Positions 7,577-15,390 of a stretch of 64,000 nucleotides of DNA are shown here, piece after piece (the first letter of the stretch is position 1; each line of letters opens with the position of its first letter). The position numbers and the translations under genes were made by a program. This stretch comes from Glycomyces tenuis DSM 44171 (lineage in GTDB: Bacteria > Actinomycetota > Actinomycetes > Mycobacteriales > Micromonosporaceae): the NCBI RefSeq assembly GCF_000427885.1, contig NZ_ATYW01000004.1, positions 193 through 64,192 on the forward strand, in the 5' to 3' direction. The notes under the pieces are model-generated. The model ran no database searches and was not told where the DNA came from. It saw only the letters and a list, made by a program, of their open reading frames with translations.

Positions 7577-8047
7577 ATGGAGGTTCGACGCGACCCCGAG
7601 GGGATGACCTTTCGAACCACCGGTGAAGACGACACCGCCGCCAGGCGGCGGGACTGGGAGGAGCGCGACCGTTCCGTCACCGACCTGGTGGGGGACCTGA
7701 CCACGCAGGTGGCCCATCTCGCCCGGGTCGAGGCCCAGCTGGCCGCCCGGGAGGTCACCGACAAGGCCAAGCGCGGCGCCATGGGCGGCGGCCTGTTCGC
7801 CGCCGCCGGGATCGTCGCGCTCTACGGGGGCGGCGCCCTCGTGGCCGCCGCGGTGTTCGCCCTGTGGCTGGTGTGGCCGGGCTGGCTGTCGGCGCTCGCC
7901 ATCGGGGTGGTGCTGCTCGTGATCGCGGGCGTCCTCGCCATGGTCGGCCGCTCGAAGCTGCGGAGCGCCATGCCGCCGGTTCCCGACGAGACGATGGAGA
8001 ACGCCCGCGAGGACGTGCGGGCCATGAGCGGAAGGATGGAGCAATGA
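7577..8047 (+). CDS. Actinobacterial holin-X-like membrane protein (phage holin superfamily III)
   Basis: 156 residues. Three in-frame starts (GTG 7571, ATG 7574, ATG 7577) follow AAGGAG; 7577 gives the best spacing. An amphipathic N-terminal region (VTDLVGDLTTQVAHLARVEA) precedes two adjacent transmembrane segments at about residues 72-97 and 102-124, then a short soluble tail. This is the layout of Holin-X/DUF1469 proteins, which in actinobacteria are common chromosomal membrane proteins, mostly not phage-borne. It is co-transcribed with the upstream basic protein and overlaps the next gene by 4 bases (ATGA). Confidence 0.82.
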   Translation: MEVRRDPEGMTFRTTGEDDTAARRRDWEERDRSVTDLVGDLTTQVAHLARVEAQLAAREVTDKAKRGAMGGGLFAAAGIVALYGGGALVAAAVFALWLVWPGWLSALAIGVVLLVIAGVLAMVGRSKLRSAMPPVPDETMENAREDVRAMSGRMEQ

Positions 8048-8616
8048 GCGGTTGGACGACCCCGCCGAGCGACGCCGTGCCACCCAGCCCGGGTGTGTCG
8101 CCGCCGCCGGCCGTCGGCATGCACCAGGTCGAGGACGAGGACGCCGAGGCGCCCAAGGAGATGCGGTCCGAGCGTTCGCCGACCCACCGTGAACGGGCCG
8201 AGCAGGACGCCGAGGCCGACCGGCACATGTCGACCGCGGACCTGCGCCGCGACGCCGAGCGCACCCGCGACCGGCTGAACCGCGACGTGGTCGACCTGCG
8301 CCACAAGTTCGGCCTCGGCCACGAGGACGGCGACGGGCACCGGACGGCCTCCGGGCCGTTCGCGCCGGTGCGTCGCCACCCCGTCACGGTCGTCGTCGCG
8401 GCCGCAGGGGCGACGACGGCGGCCCTGATCGGCCTGAAGCTGATGCGGGACCACCGCAGGACCGGCGGCCGCGGGGACCGCATGAGGACCGCCGCCAAGA
8501 ACGGCGGCAAGGCCGCTCAGCGCCGTGTCCTCGACGCGAGGGACACGATCGTCGTGGCGACCTCCCGACTGCCCGAGCGCGGCCGGAAGGGATGGCGCCG
8601 CATGGCGCACCGGTGA
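8044..8616 (+). CDS. DUF3618 protein with single transmembrane segment
   Basis: 190 residues. Its ATG overlaps the preceding stop (ATGA), indicating translational coupling. The N-terminal 60 residues are Pro/acid-rich and disordered. The DUF3618 motif follows (STADLRRDAERTRDRLNRDV, about residues 60-80), then one hydrophobic segment (about 113-132) and a basic C-terminus. DUF3618 proteins regularly accompany holin-X proteins in actinobacteria and are thought to be envelope-associated; no biochemical function is known. Confidence 0.85.
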   Translation: MSGWTTPPSDAVPPSPGVSPPPAVGMHQVEDEDAEAPKEMRSERSPTHRERAEQDAEADRHMSTADLRRDAERTRDRLNRDVVDLRHKFGLGHEDGDGHRTASGPFAPVRRHPVTVVVAAAGATTAALIGLKLMRDHRRTGGRGDRMRTAAKNGGKAAQRRVLDARDTIVVATSRLPERGRKGWRRMAHR

Positions 8617-8659
8617 GCACCGGCCGGCACGGCCGCGAAGGCCGCCCGGAGACGACGGG

Positions 8660-8687
8660 GCCCGGATATCGGCGTCGATATCCGGGC
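8660..8687. terminator. Hairpin terminator after the DUF3618 operon
   Basis: A perfect 11-bp stem (8660-8670 with 8677-8687) closes a 6-base loop. It is placed between convergent genes and can serve both. Confidence 0.8.
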
Positions 8688-8704
8688 TTCCCCATGTCCT
8701 CCGG

Positions 8705-9550
8705 TCAACCGGGCATGGTCTCGCCGCCGAGCGCGGCGATCACCTCGCCGGTGTAGTACGAGGAGAGCTGGTTGGCCGCCAGGAACACGTACGAGGGGGC
8801 GAGCTCGTCGGGCTCGGCCGCCCGGCCCAGCGGCACCCGCTCGCCGAAATTCTCCACATGGCTCTCGGGCAGCGTCGAGGGGATCAGCGGCGTCCACACC
8901 GGACCGGGGGCGACGCAGTTGACGCGGATGCCCCTGGGGGCCAGCACCTGCGCCATCGAGTAGGTCCAGGCGATGATCGCGCCCTTGGTCGCCGAGTAGT
9001 CGATGAGGCTCTTGTTGCCGCGCAGGCCGTTGACCGAGCTGGTGTTCACGATCGCGTCGCCCTCGCCCAGGTGGGCCAGCGCCGCATTGGTGACCCGGAA
9101 GTAGCTGTGCATGTTGACGTCGAAGGTGTGCGTCCACTGCTCGTCGGTGATCTCCTCGGGGCGCTCCACCGGCCGCTGCGTGGCGATGTTGTTGACCAGC
9201 AGGTCGAGCCCGCCCAGGGCCTGCACGGTCTGGTCCACGACGCTCGCGCAGTGCTCGGCCGAGGCCAGGTCGCCGGGCAACAGCGCGCATTGGCGCCGCT
9301 CGGCCTCGACCAGCTCGGCGGTGCGCTCCGCGTCCGCGGCCTCCTCGAGGTAGGCGATGGCGACGTCGGCGCCCTCCTTCGCGAACGCGACCGCCACGGC
9401 CCGGCCTATGCCCGAGTCGCCGCCGGTGATCAGGGCCCGGCGGTCCTTGAGCAGGCCGCGGCCCTCGTAGTCCTCCATGGAGTCGCGCGGCTCGGGCCGC
9501 ATCTCGGATGTGCGTCCGGGGGGCTCCTGCTGCTGTGCGGGCTTGCTCAT
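8705..9550 (-). CDS. SDR-family oxidoreductase (YghA/YdaD type)
   Basis: 281 residues. After a 40-residue leader typical of this subgroup comes the Rossmann NAD(P) motif TGGDSGIG, the NNIA motif, catalytic Ser in NTSSVNG and the YSATK Tyr-Lys pair. The C-terminal VNCVAPGPVWTPL and SSYYTGEV segments match the long-leader SDRs such as E. coli YghA and B. subtilis YdaD; the latter belongs to the SigB general-stress regulon. Substrate not known. A SigB-like promoter (9613-9637) lies upstream. Confidence 0.92.
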   Translation of the reverse strand: MSKPAQQQEPPGRTSEMRPEPRDSMEDYEGRGLLKDRRALITGGDSGIGRAVAVAFAKEGADVAIAYLEEAADAERTAELVEAERRQCALLPGDLASAEHCASVVDQTVQALGGLDLLVNNIATQRPVERPEEITDEQWTHTFDVNMHSYFRVTNAALAHLGEGDAIVNTSSVNGLRGNKSLIDYSATKGAIIAWTYSMAQVLAPRGIRVNCVAPGPVWTPLIPSTLPESHVENFGERVPLGRAAEPDELAPSYVFLAANQLSSYYTGEVIAALGGETMPG

Positions 9551-9612
9551 CGAAACGTCCCTTCCTCCGTCGCGAGGCCGGGCCTCCTGCCGGCCCGGCG
9601 TCGTGCGCACGG

Positions 9613-9637
9613 ATACCCCTGGCGCAGGGCCCTAATC
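9613..9637 (-). promoter_or_regulatory. SigB-like promoter of the SDR gene
   Basis: On the minus strand, GATT (9637-9634), 15 bases, GGGTAT (9618-9613). The -35 has one mismatch. Confidence 0.5.
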
Positions 9638-9655
9638 CCCGCGCCGATTCGAGGC

Positions 9656-9681
9656 GTGTAGTCCGCCGCGGGCCCGGGTAC
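9656..9681 (+). promoter_or_regulatory. SigB-like promoter of the DUF2267 gene
   Basis: GTGT (9656-9659), 16 bases, GGGTAC (9676-9681), 28 bases before the ATG at 9709 and divergent from the SDR promoter. Confidence 0.5.
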
Positions 9682-9708
9682 CCGCCCGAGTCGACGAATG
9701 GGGGAGTC

Positions 9709-10128
9709 ATGCAACACGATCAGTTCATCGGGCTCGTGCAGGACCGGGCCCACCTGTCCAGCCGCGGAGAGGCCGAGGGCGCCACCCGGGCCACGCTCGA
9801 GACCCTCGGTGAACGCATCCCCGACCATCTGGCCCTGCACGTGGCCGCGCAGCTGCCCACCGAGATCGGCGAGCACCTGCGCCGCACCACGCGCGCCGAC
9901 GGCCAGGGGACCGGCGAGCACTTCGGCTTCGACGAGTTCGCGCACCGCGTCGCCGAACGCGAGCACACCGACGAGCCCGACGCGATCTACCACAGCCGCG
10001 TCGTGTTCGAGCTCGTCGACCAGGCCACCACCGGGGCCGTCATGGACCACGTCCGCGACGCGCTCCCCGAGGACCTGCGGCCCCTGGTGGACTCGGGCAG
10101 CACCGGCCACATGAAACACGGCGAGTGA
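9709..10128 (+). CDS. DUF2267 protein
   Basis: 139 residues, starting after GGGGGAGTC. Two repeated halves of about 60 residues are visible, each with the pattern F...V....A....ATLETLGERI and PTEIGEHLR / A...MDHVRDALPEDLRPLV. This helical repeat (Rad-like, DUF2267) is common in actinobacteria near stress and CBS genes. Soluble; function unknown. It has its own SigB-like promoter. Confidence 0.85.
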   Translation: MQHDQFIGLVQDRAHLSSRGEAEGATRATLETLGERIPDHLALHVAAQLPTEIGEHLRRTTRADGQGTGEHFGFDEFAHRVAEREHTDEPDAIYHSRVVFELVDQATTGAVMDHVRDALPEDLRPLVDSGSTGHMKHGE

Positions 10129-10152
10129 CGCGCCGGGCGCGCAGCGGCACCG

Positions 10153-10177
10153 GTTAGGCGGACGCGCGTGCGGGTAC
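10153..10177 (+). promoter_or_regulatory. SigB-like promoter of the epimerase gene, probably leaderless
   Basis: GTTA (10153-10156), exactly 15 bases, GGGTAC (10172-10177). The ATG at 10187 is only 10 bases from the -10, and no Shine-Dalgarno sequence is present, so the transcript is probably leaderless. Confidence 0.65.
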
Positions 10178-10186
10178 ACGGCCCGC

Positions 10187-11242
10187 ATGGATGGACTGCA
10201 CGTCGTCGTCACCGGCGCCACAGGCAATATCGGCACCAGCCTCATCAGGCTGCTCAGCGGGGACGACCGCGTCGCGTCGATCCTCGGCGTCGCGGGGCGC
10301 CCGCCGCAGTGGCGCGTCCCCAAGACGGAGTTCGCCGCCGCCGACCTCGCCGAGGACGAGCTCGACCCGCTCCTCGAAGGCCGCGGCGCGGTGGTCCACC
10401 TCGCCTGGCTGATGCAGCCCACCCGCGACCCCCTCGCCACCTGGCGCGCCAACGTCGTCGGCTCGAAGCGGCTGTTCGAGGCCGTCGCCCGCAGCGAGGC
10501 GAAGACCCTCGTCCACGGCTCCTCGGTCGGCGCCTACTCGCCGCGCGTCGACCACCGCGCGGTCGACGAGGCGTGGCCGACCGACGGCTGGCCCGGCGCC
10601 GCCTACACCCGCGAGAAGGCCTACGTCGAACGCCTCCTCGACCTGTTCGAGGAGCGCAACCCGCACGTCAGGTCCGCGCGGATGCGCCCGGCGTTCGTCT
10701 TCAAGCGCAAGGCCGCCGCCGAGCAGCGGCGCCTGTTCGCCGGCCCGCTCCTGCCCGGCCGCCTCGTCCGCCCGCGCATGGTCCCGGCGATGCCCGTCGT
10801 CGACGGCGTCCGCTTCCAGGCCGTCCACGCCGACGACCTCGCCGAGGCGTTCCGCTCGGTCCTGTTCGGCACCGCCTCGGGCGCCTTCAACGTCGCCGGC
10901 GAGTCGATGACCGACATGCGCTCGATCGCGGCGATGCTCGGGGCCCGCGCCGTCCCGATGCCCTTCGCCGCCGCCCGGGCCGCGCTGGCCGCCGCCTGGC
11001 GGACCCGCATGGTCCCGGCCCCGCCCGAGCTGCTCGACGTCGTCACCCGCCTGCCGGTCATGGACACCGCGCGGGTCCGGCGCGAGCTCGGCTGGGTCTC
11101 CCACCACACCGCCGACGAGGCGTTCGCCGAGTTCATCGAGGGCCTGCGCACCGGCGCGGGCGGCCCGACGCCGCCGCTGCGGCCCGAGGTCGAGGGCGGC
11201 CGGCTCGGCGAGTTCGCCACCGGCGTCGGCGAGCGCCCCTGA
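10187..11242 (+). CDS. NAD-dependent epimerase/dehydratase (extended SDR)
   Basis: 351 residues. It has the Rossmann motif TGATGNIG at residues 9-16, HLAW, the catalytic Ser region VHGSSVGAYSP and YTREK as the Tyr-x3-Lys pair, followed by a variable substrate domain. It acts in the cytosol on a nucleotide sugar or a related carbonyl substrate; I cannot assign which. It has no ribosome-binding site, and the SigB-like -10 lies 10 bases from the ATG, which suggests a leaderless stress transcript. It stands between the DUF2267 gene and the arabinose operon, and ends the run of SigB-type promoters. Confidence 0.88.
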   Translation: MDGLHVVVTGATGNIGTSLIRLLSGDDRVASILGVAGRPPQWRVPKTEFAAADLAEDELDPLLEGRGAVVHLAWLMQPTRDPLATWRANVVGSKRLFEAVARSEAKTLVHGSSVGAYSPRVDHRAVDEAWPTDGWPGAAYTREKAYVERLLDLFEERNPHVRSARMRPAFVFKRKAAAEQRRLFAGPLLPGRLVRPRMVPAMPVVDGVRFQAVHADDLAEAFRSVLFGTASGAFNVAGESMTDMRSIAAMLGARAVPMPFAAARAALAAAWRTRMVPAPPELLDVVTRLPVMDTARVRRELGWVSHHTADEAFAEFIEGLRTGAGGPTPPLRPEVEGGRLGEFATGVGERP

Positions 11243-11311
11243 GTTAGCCGCGCCACACTCCGGGCCGGTGTGCGACCGTTGAGCGGACGGTCGCCGCACC
11301 GGCTGTGGTCC

Positions 11312-11329
11312 CATGCGTTCACATGCGTT
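11312..11329 (+). promoter_or_regulatory. 10-bp-phased direct repeats upstream of araB
   Basis: CATGCGTT occurs at 11312-11319 and again at 11322-11329, one helical turn apart. It lies about 100 bases upstream of the araB start in the 187-base gap. Further down, GTGAAC (11386-11391) and GTTCAC (11409-11414) form an inverted repeat around a TAATAT -10-like sequence (11400-11405). These are candidate binding sites for an arabinose-responsive regulator. Confidence 0.4.
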
Positions 11330-11429
11330 AAGTTGTGTGGGATTCACCAGTGCGCAACGATCGACATGCCGCCGCACCAGGCAGTGTGAACGGTCAACCT
11401 AATATGTGGTTCACCCTGAGGAGGCTTGA

Positions 11430-13094
11430 ATGACCGGCAGCGACACCGATGCCGTTGTTATCGGGATCGACTTCGGCACGCTTTCAGGGCGGGTCGTGGT
11501 GGCATCCGTCGCAGACGGACGCGAGCTCGCCAGCGCCGAGCACGTCTACCGCCACGGCGCCATCGAAGAGCGTCTTCCCGGCACCGATGAGCGACTCCCC
11601 CGCAGCTGGGCGCTGCAATCGCCCGACGACTGGCGCGACGTGCTGCGCCACGCCGTCCCCGAGGCCGTCTCCGCGGCCGGCGTGAGCGCCGACCGCGTCA
11701 TCGGCATCGCCACCGACTTCACCGCCTGCACCGTTCTCCCGACCACCGCCGAGGGCACGCCGCTGTGCGAGCTCGACGAGTTCGCCGCCCGCCCGCACTC
11801 CTGGCCGAAGCTGTGGAAGCACCACGCCGCCCAAGGCCAGGCCGACCGCATCAACGCCCTCGCCGCCGAGCGCGGCGAGGAGTGGCTCGCCCGCTACGGC
11901 GGCAAGATCTCCAGCGAATGGGAGTTCGCCAAGGGCCTCCAGGTCCTCGAGGAGGACCCCGAGGTCTACGAGCGCGCCGAGCGCTGGATCGAGGCCGCCG
12001 ACTGGATCGTGTGGCAGCTGTGCGGCGCCGAGACCCGCAACATCTGCACCGCCGGCTACAAGGGCATCTACCAGGACGGCAAGCGGCCGAGCCGCGAATA
12101 CCTGGCCGCGCTCAACCCCGGCTTCGCCGACTTCTGCGACAAGCTCGACTTCCCGCTCTCGGCCCTGGGCGACAAGGCCGGCGGCCTCAGCGCCGAAGCG
12201 GCGGCCTGGACCGGCCTGAACGAGGGCACCACCGTCGCGATCGGCAACGTCGACGCGCACGTCACCGCCGCCAGCGCCAAGGCCGTCGGCGTGGGGAAGC
12301 TCGTCGCCATCATGGGCACGAGCACCTGCCACGTCGTCAACGGCGAGCACCTCACCGAGGCGCCGGGCATGTGCGGCGTGGTCCGCGACGGCATCACCCC
12401 CGGCCTGTGGGGCTACGAGGCCGGCCAGTCCGGCGTCGGCGACATCTTCGCGTGGTTCACCCGGGCGGCCGTGCCCGGCGAATACGAGGCGGCCGCCTCC
12501 GAGCGCGGCGTCTCGATCCACGAGCACCTCACCGAGCTCGCCGCCGAGCAGGAGGTCGGCGAGCACGGCCTGGTGGCCCTCGACTGGCACTCGGGCAACC
12601 GCTCGGTCCTGGTCGACCACGACCTCTCCGGCGTGATCATCGGCCTGACCCTCGCCACCCGGCCCGAGGAGATCTACCGGGCGCTGGTCGAGTCGACCGC
12701 GTTCGGCACCCGCATGATCGTCGAGACCCTCGTCGAGTCCGGCGTCCCGATCGAGGAGTTCGTGGCCGCCGGCGGCCTGCTCAAGAACAAGTGGCTCATG
12801 CAGACCTACGCCGACGTGCTGCGCCGACCGATCACGGTCCTGACCTCCGAGCAGGGGCCCGCCCTCGGCTCGGCGATCCACGCGGCCGTCGCCGCCGGGG
12901 CCTACCCCGACATCCAGGCCGCCTCCGAGGCGATGGGCAAGGTCGAACGGGCCGCCTACACGCCTGACGAGGCCCGCGCCGACGCCTACGACGAGCTGTA
13001 CGCGATCTACGCCGAACTGCACGACCACTTCGGCCGCGGCGGCTCCGAGGCCCTGCACCGGCTGCACAAGATCGCGAACGAGGCGGGGCGATGA
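11430..13094 (+). CDS. araB: Ribulokinase
   Basis: 554 residues, with GAGGAGG 5 bases before the ATG. FGGY-kinase family: the N-terminal phosphate loop IGIDFGTLSGR, the second domain with VAIGNVDAHV and IMGTSTCH, and the C-terminal ATP site around AAGGLLKNKWLMQ. Length and motifs agree with AraB. It phosphorylates L-ribulose with ATP to L-ribulose 5-phosphate, the second step of L-arabinose breakdown. It is the first gene of araB-araD-araA; the next gene starts 38 bases downstream. Repeats in the upstream 187 bases suggest transcriptional control. Confidence 0.97.
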   Translation: MTGSDTDAVVIGIDFGTLSGRVVVASVADGRELASAEHVYRHGAIEERLPGTDERLPRSWALQSPDDWRDVLRHAVPEAVSAAGVSADRVIGIATDFTACTVLPTTAEGTPLCELDEFAARPHSWPKLWKHHAAQGQADRINALAAERGEEWLARYGGKISSEWEFAKGLQVLEEDPEVYERAERWIEAADWIVWQLCGAETRNICTAGYKGIYQDGKRPSREYLAALNPGFADFCDKLDFPLSALGDKAGGLSAEAAAWTGLNEGTTVAIGNVDAHVTAASAKAVGVGKLVAIMGTSTCHVVNGEHLTEAPGMCGVVRDGITPGLWGYEAGQSGVGDIFAWFTRAAVPGEYEAAASERGVSIHEHLTELAAEQEVGEHGLVALDWHSGNRSVLVDHDLSGVIIGLTLATRPEEIYRALVESTAFGTRMIVETLVESGVPIEEFVAAGGLLKNKWLMQTYADVLRRPITVLTSEQGPALGSAIHAAVAAGAYPDIQAASEAMGKVERAAYTPDEARADAYDELYAIYAELHDHFGRGGSEALHRLHKIANEAGR

Positions 13095-13131
13095 GCGGAG
13101 AGCACCACGAGAGCGCCGGGGAGGCGACGAG

Positions 13132-13824
13132 ATGAGCTTCAAGACGACCGCGGCCGTCGAGGCGATGAAGGCCGAGGTGTGCGCGCTGCACGCCGAGCTC
13201 CTCCGCTGGGGGCTGGTGACCTGGACCAGCGGCAACGTCTCCGGGAGAGTCCCGGACACCGACATCGTCGTCATCAAGCCCAGCGGCGTGTCCTATGACG
13301 AGCTGCGTCCCGAGCTGATGGTGGTGACCGACCTCGACGGCAAGGTCCTCGACGGCGAGCTCTCGCCCTCGAGCGACGCCGAGAGCCACTCCTACGTGTA
13401 CCGCCACATGCCCGAGGTCGGCGGCGTGGTCCACACCCACAGCCCCTACGCCACGGCTTGGGCGGCGCGCGCCGAGCCCATCCCGTGCGTGCTGACGGCG
13501 ATGGCCGACGAGTTCGGCGGGGAGATCCCGCTCGGCCCGTTCGCGCTCATCGGCTCCGACGACATCGGGCAGGGGATCGTCCAGACCCTCGAAGGACACC
13601 GCTCCCCGGCGGTCATCATGCAGAACCACGGCGTGTTCAGCATCGGCAAGGGCCCCAAGGCCGCCGTGAAGGCCGCGGTGATGTGCGAGGACGTCGCCCG
13701 CACCGTCCACATCTCGCGCCAGCTCGGCGAGCCCGTCCCGATCGCGCCCCACCACATCGACGCGCTCTACGACCGCTACCAGAACGTCTACGGCCAGCAG
13801 CCGGCCCCCGAGGAGAAGAAGTAA
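13132..13824 (+). CDS. araD: L-ribulose-5-phosphate 4-epimerase
   Basis: 230 residues, class II aldolase fold. Diagnostic features: TSGNVSGR phosphate loop, KPSGVSYDEL, the zinc ligands in VVHTHSPYATAWA (His-x-His) and the third His in MQNHGVFSIG. It converts L-ribulose 5-phosphate to D-xylulose 5-phosphate, which then enters the pentose phosphate pathway (a transketolase is encoded at 2.4-4.3 kb). Its TAA stop is immediately followed by the araA ATG, with GAGGAGAAG inside its 3' end serving as the araA ribosome site. Confidence 0.96.
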   Translation: MSFKTTAAVEAMKAEVCALHAELLRWGLVTWTSGNVSGRVPDTDIVVIKPSGVSYDELRPELMVVTDLDGKVLDGELSPSSDAESHSYVYRHMPEVGGVVHTHSPYATAWAARAEPIPCVLTAMADEFGGEIPLGPFALIGSDDIGQGIVQTLEGHRSPAVIMQNHGVFSIGKGPKAAVKAAVMCEDVARTVHISRQLGEPVPIAPHHIDALYDRYQNVYGQQPAPEEKK

Positions 13825-15321
13825 ATGCAAGCCAAGCAACTGTGGTTCGTCACCGGCAGCCAGCACCTCTACGGCGAGGAGGCGATCGCCCAGGTCGCCC
13901 GGAACTCGTCGGACATCGTCGCCGGGCTCGACGGGGCGGGGGCGATCCCCGTCGAGATCGTCGCCAAGCCCGTCCTCACCACCCCCGAGGAGATCCGGCG
14001 GGTCATGCTGGAGGCGAACTCCGACGAGTCGTGCATCGGCGTCATCGCCTGGATGCACACCTTCTCGCCGGCGAAGATGTGGATCGCCGGGCTCGGCGTC
14101 CTCCAGAAGCCGCTGCTGCACCTGCACACCCAGCACAACGTCGACCTGCCGTGGGCCGACATCGACATGGACTTCATGAACCTGAACCAGGCCGCCCACG
14201 GCGACCGCGAGTTCGGGTACATCCTCACCAGGCTCCGCCACCGCCGCAAGACCGTCGTCGGCCACTGGGCCGACGAGTCCGTGCAGGGCCGGGTCGGCAG
14301 CTGGGCCCGCGCGGCCCTGGGCTGGAACGAGGCCCAGCACCTCAAGCTGGTCCGCTTCGGCGACAACATGCGCCAGGTGGCCGTCACCGAGGGCGACAAG
14401 GTCGAGGCCCAGATCAAGCTCGGCGTCGAGGTCAACACCTACGGCGTCAACGAGCTCGCGGAGCGGGTCGGCCAGATCGAGGACAAGGCCGTCGACGGCC
14501 TGGTCGCCGAGTACGACGAACTGTACGACGTCGTCGCCGAACTGCGGCCCGGCGGCGGACGCCACGACTCGCTGCGCGAGGCCGCCCGCATCGAGCTGGG
14601 CCTGCGCTCCTTCCTCGAAGAGCTGGGCGCGAAGGCCTTCACCGACACCTTCGAGGACCTCGGCGCGCTGCGCCAGCTGCCGGGCATCGCCGTGCAGCGG
14701 CTCATGGGCGAGGGCTACGGCTTCGGCGGCGAGGGCGACTGGAAGACCGCGGTGCTGGTGCGCCTGATGAAGGTCATGGCCACCGGGCTCGAGGGCGGCA
14801 CGTCCTTCATGGAGGACTACACGTACAACCTCGGCGCCGAGTCGCCGCAGATCCTCGGCGCGCACATGCTCGAGGTCTGCCCCTCGATCGCCGCGGCCAA
14901 GCCCACGTGCGAGATCCACCCGCTGGGCATCGGCGACCGCGAGGACCCGGTGCGCCTGGTCTTCACCGCCCCGCCCGGCCCGGCGATCGCCGTCGGCCTC
15001 ATGGACCTCGGCACCCGGCTGCGCCTGGTGGCCAACGAGGTCGACGCGGTCGAGCCCGAGCAGGAGCTGCCGAGGCTGCCGGTGGCGCGCGCGGTGTGGG
15101 AGCCCAGGCCGGACCTGGCGACCTCCGCCGAGTCGTGGCTGACCGCCGGCGGGCCCCACCACACCAGCTTCACGCAGGCGTTCGGCCGCGAGGTCATGGA
15201 GGACTTCGCCGAGATCGCCGGGATCGAGCTGGTGACGATCGGCGAGGGCACCACCGTCCAGGACTTCAAGCAGCAGCTGCGCTGGAACCAGGTGTACCAC
15301 CACCTGGAGGGCTCGCTCTAG
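13825..15321 (+). CDS. araA: L-arabinose isomerase
   Basis: 498 residues, standard AraA length. It converts L-arabinose to L-ribulose using Mn2+. Visible family landmarks include the N-terminal [15 protein letters not shown], the Mn-ligand segments around [12 protein letters not shown] and [12 protein letters not shown], and the C-terminal GGPHHTSFT histidine pair. It starts on the base after the araD stop, so the three genes form one operon. A strong hairpin terminator follows at 15329-15372. Confidence 0.97.
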   Translation: MQAKQLWFVTGSQHLYGEEAIAQVARNSSDIVAGLDGAGAIPVEIVAKPVLTTPEEIRRVMLEANSDESCIGVIAWMHTFSPAKMWIAGLGVLQKPLLHLHTQHNVDLPWADIDMDFMNLNQAAHGDREFGYILTRLRHRRKTVVGHWADESVQGRVGSWARAALGWNEAQHLKLVRFGDNMRQVAVTEGDKVEAQIKLGVEVNTYGVNELAERVGQIEDKAVDGLVAEYDELYDVVAELRPGGGRHDSLREAARIELGLRSFLEELGAKAFTDTFEDLGALRQLPGIAVQRLMGEGYGFGGEGDWKTAVLVRLMKVMATGLEGGTSFMEDYTYNLGAESPQILGAHMLEVCPSIAAAKPTCEIHPLGIGDREDPVRLVFTAPPGPAIAVGLMDLGTRLRLVANEVDAVEPEQELPRLPVARAVWEPRPDLATSAESWLTAGGPHHTSFTQAFGREVMEDFAEIAGIELVTIGEGTTVQDFKQQLRWNQVYHHLEGSL

Positions 15322-15328
15322 ATTCGAC

Positions 15329-15372
15329 GCCGCTCGCTCGGGCCCGCCGGCCGGCGGGCCCGAGCGAGCGGC
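15329..15372. terminator. Large palindromic terminator after araA
   Basis: A perfect 22-bp inverted repeat with no spacer (15329-15350 with 15351-15372) begins 8 bases after the araA stop and 19 bases before the stop of the convergent ROK gene, so it can end both transcripts. Confidence 0.85.
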
Positions 15373-15390
15373 CTGATCCCCCCAGCCCCG

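Noticed and set aside
7577-8047. Phage origin suggested by the holin-like protein
   Set aside because: No endolysin, integrase or structural genes nearby. Holin-X proteins are ordinary chromosomal proteins in actinobacteria, and the operon has a stress-type promoter.
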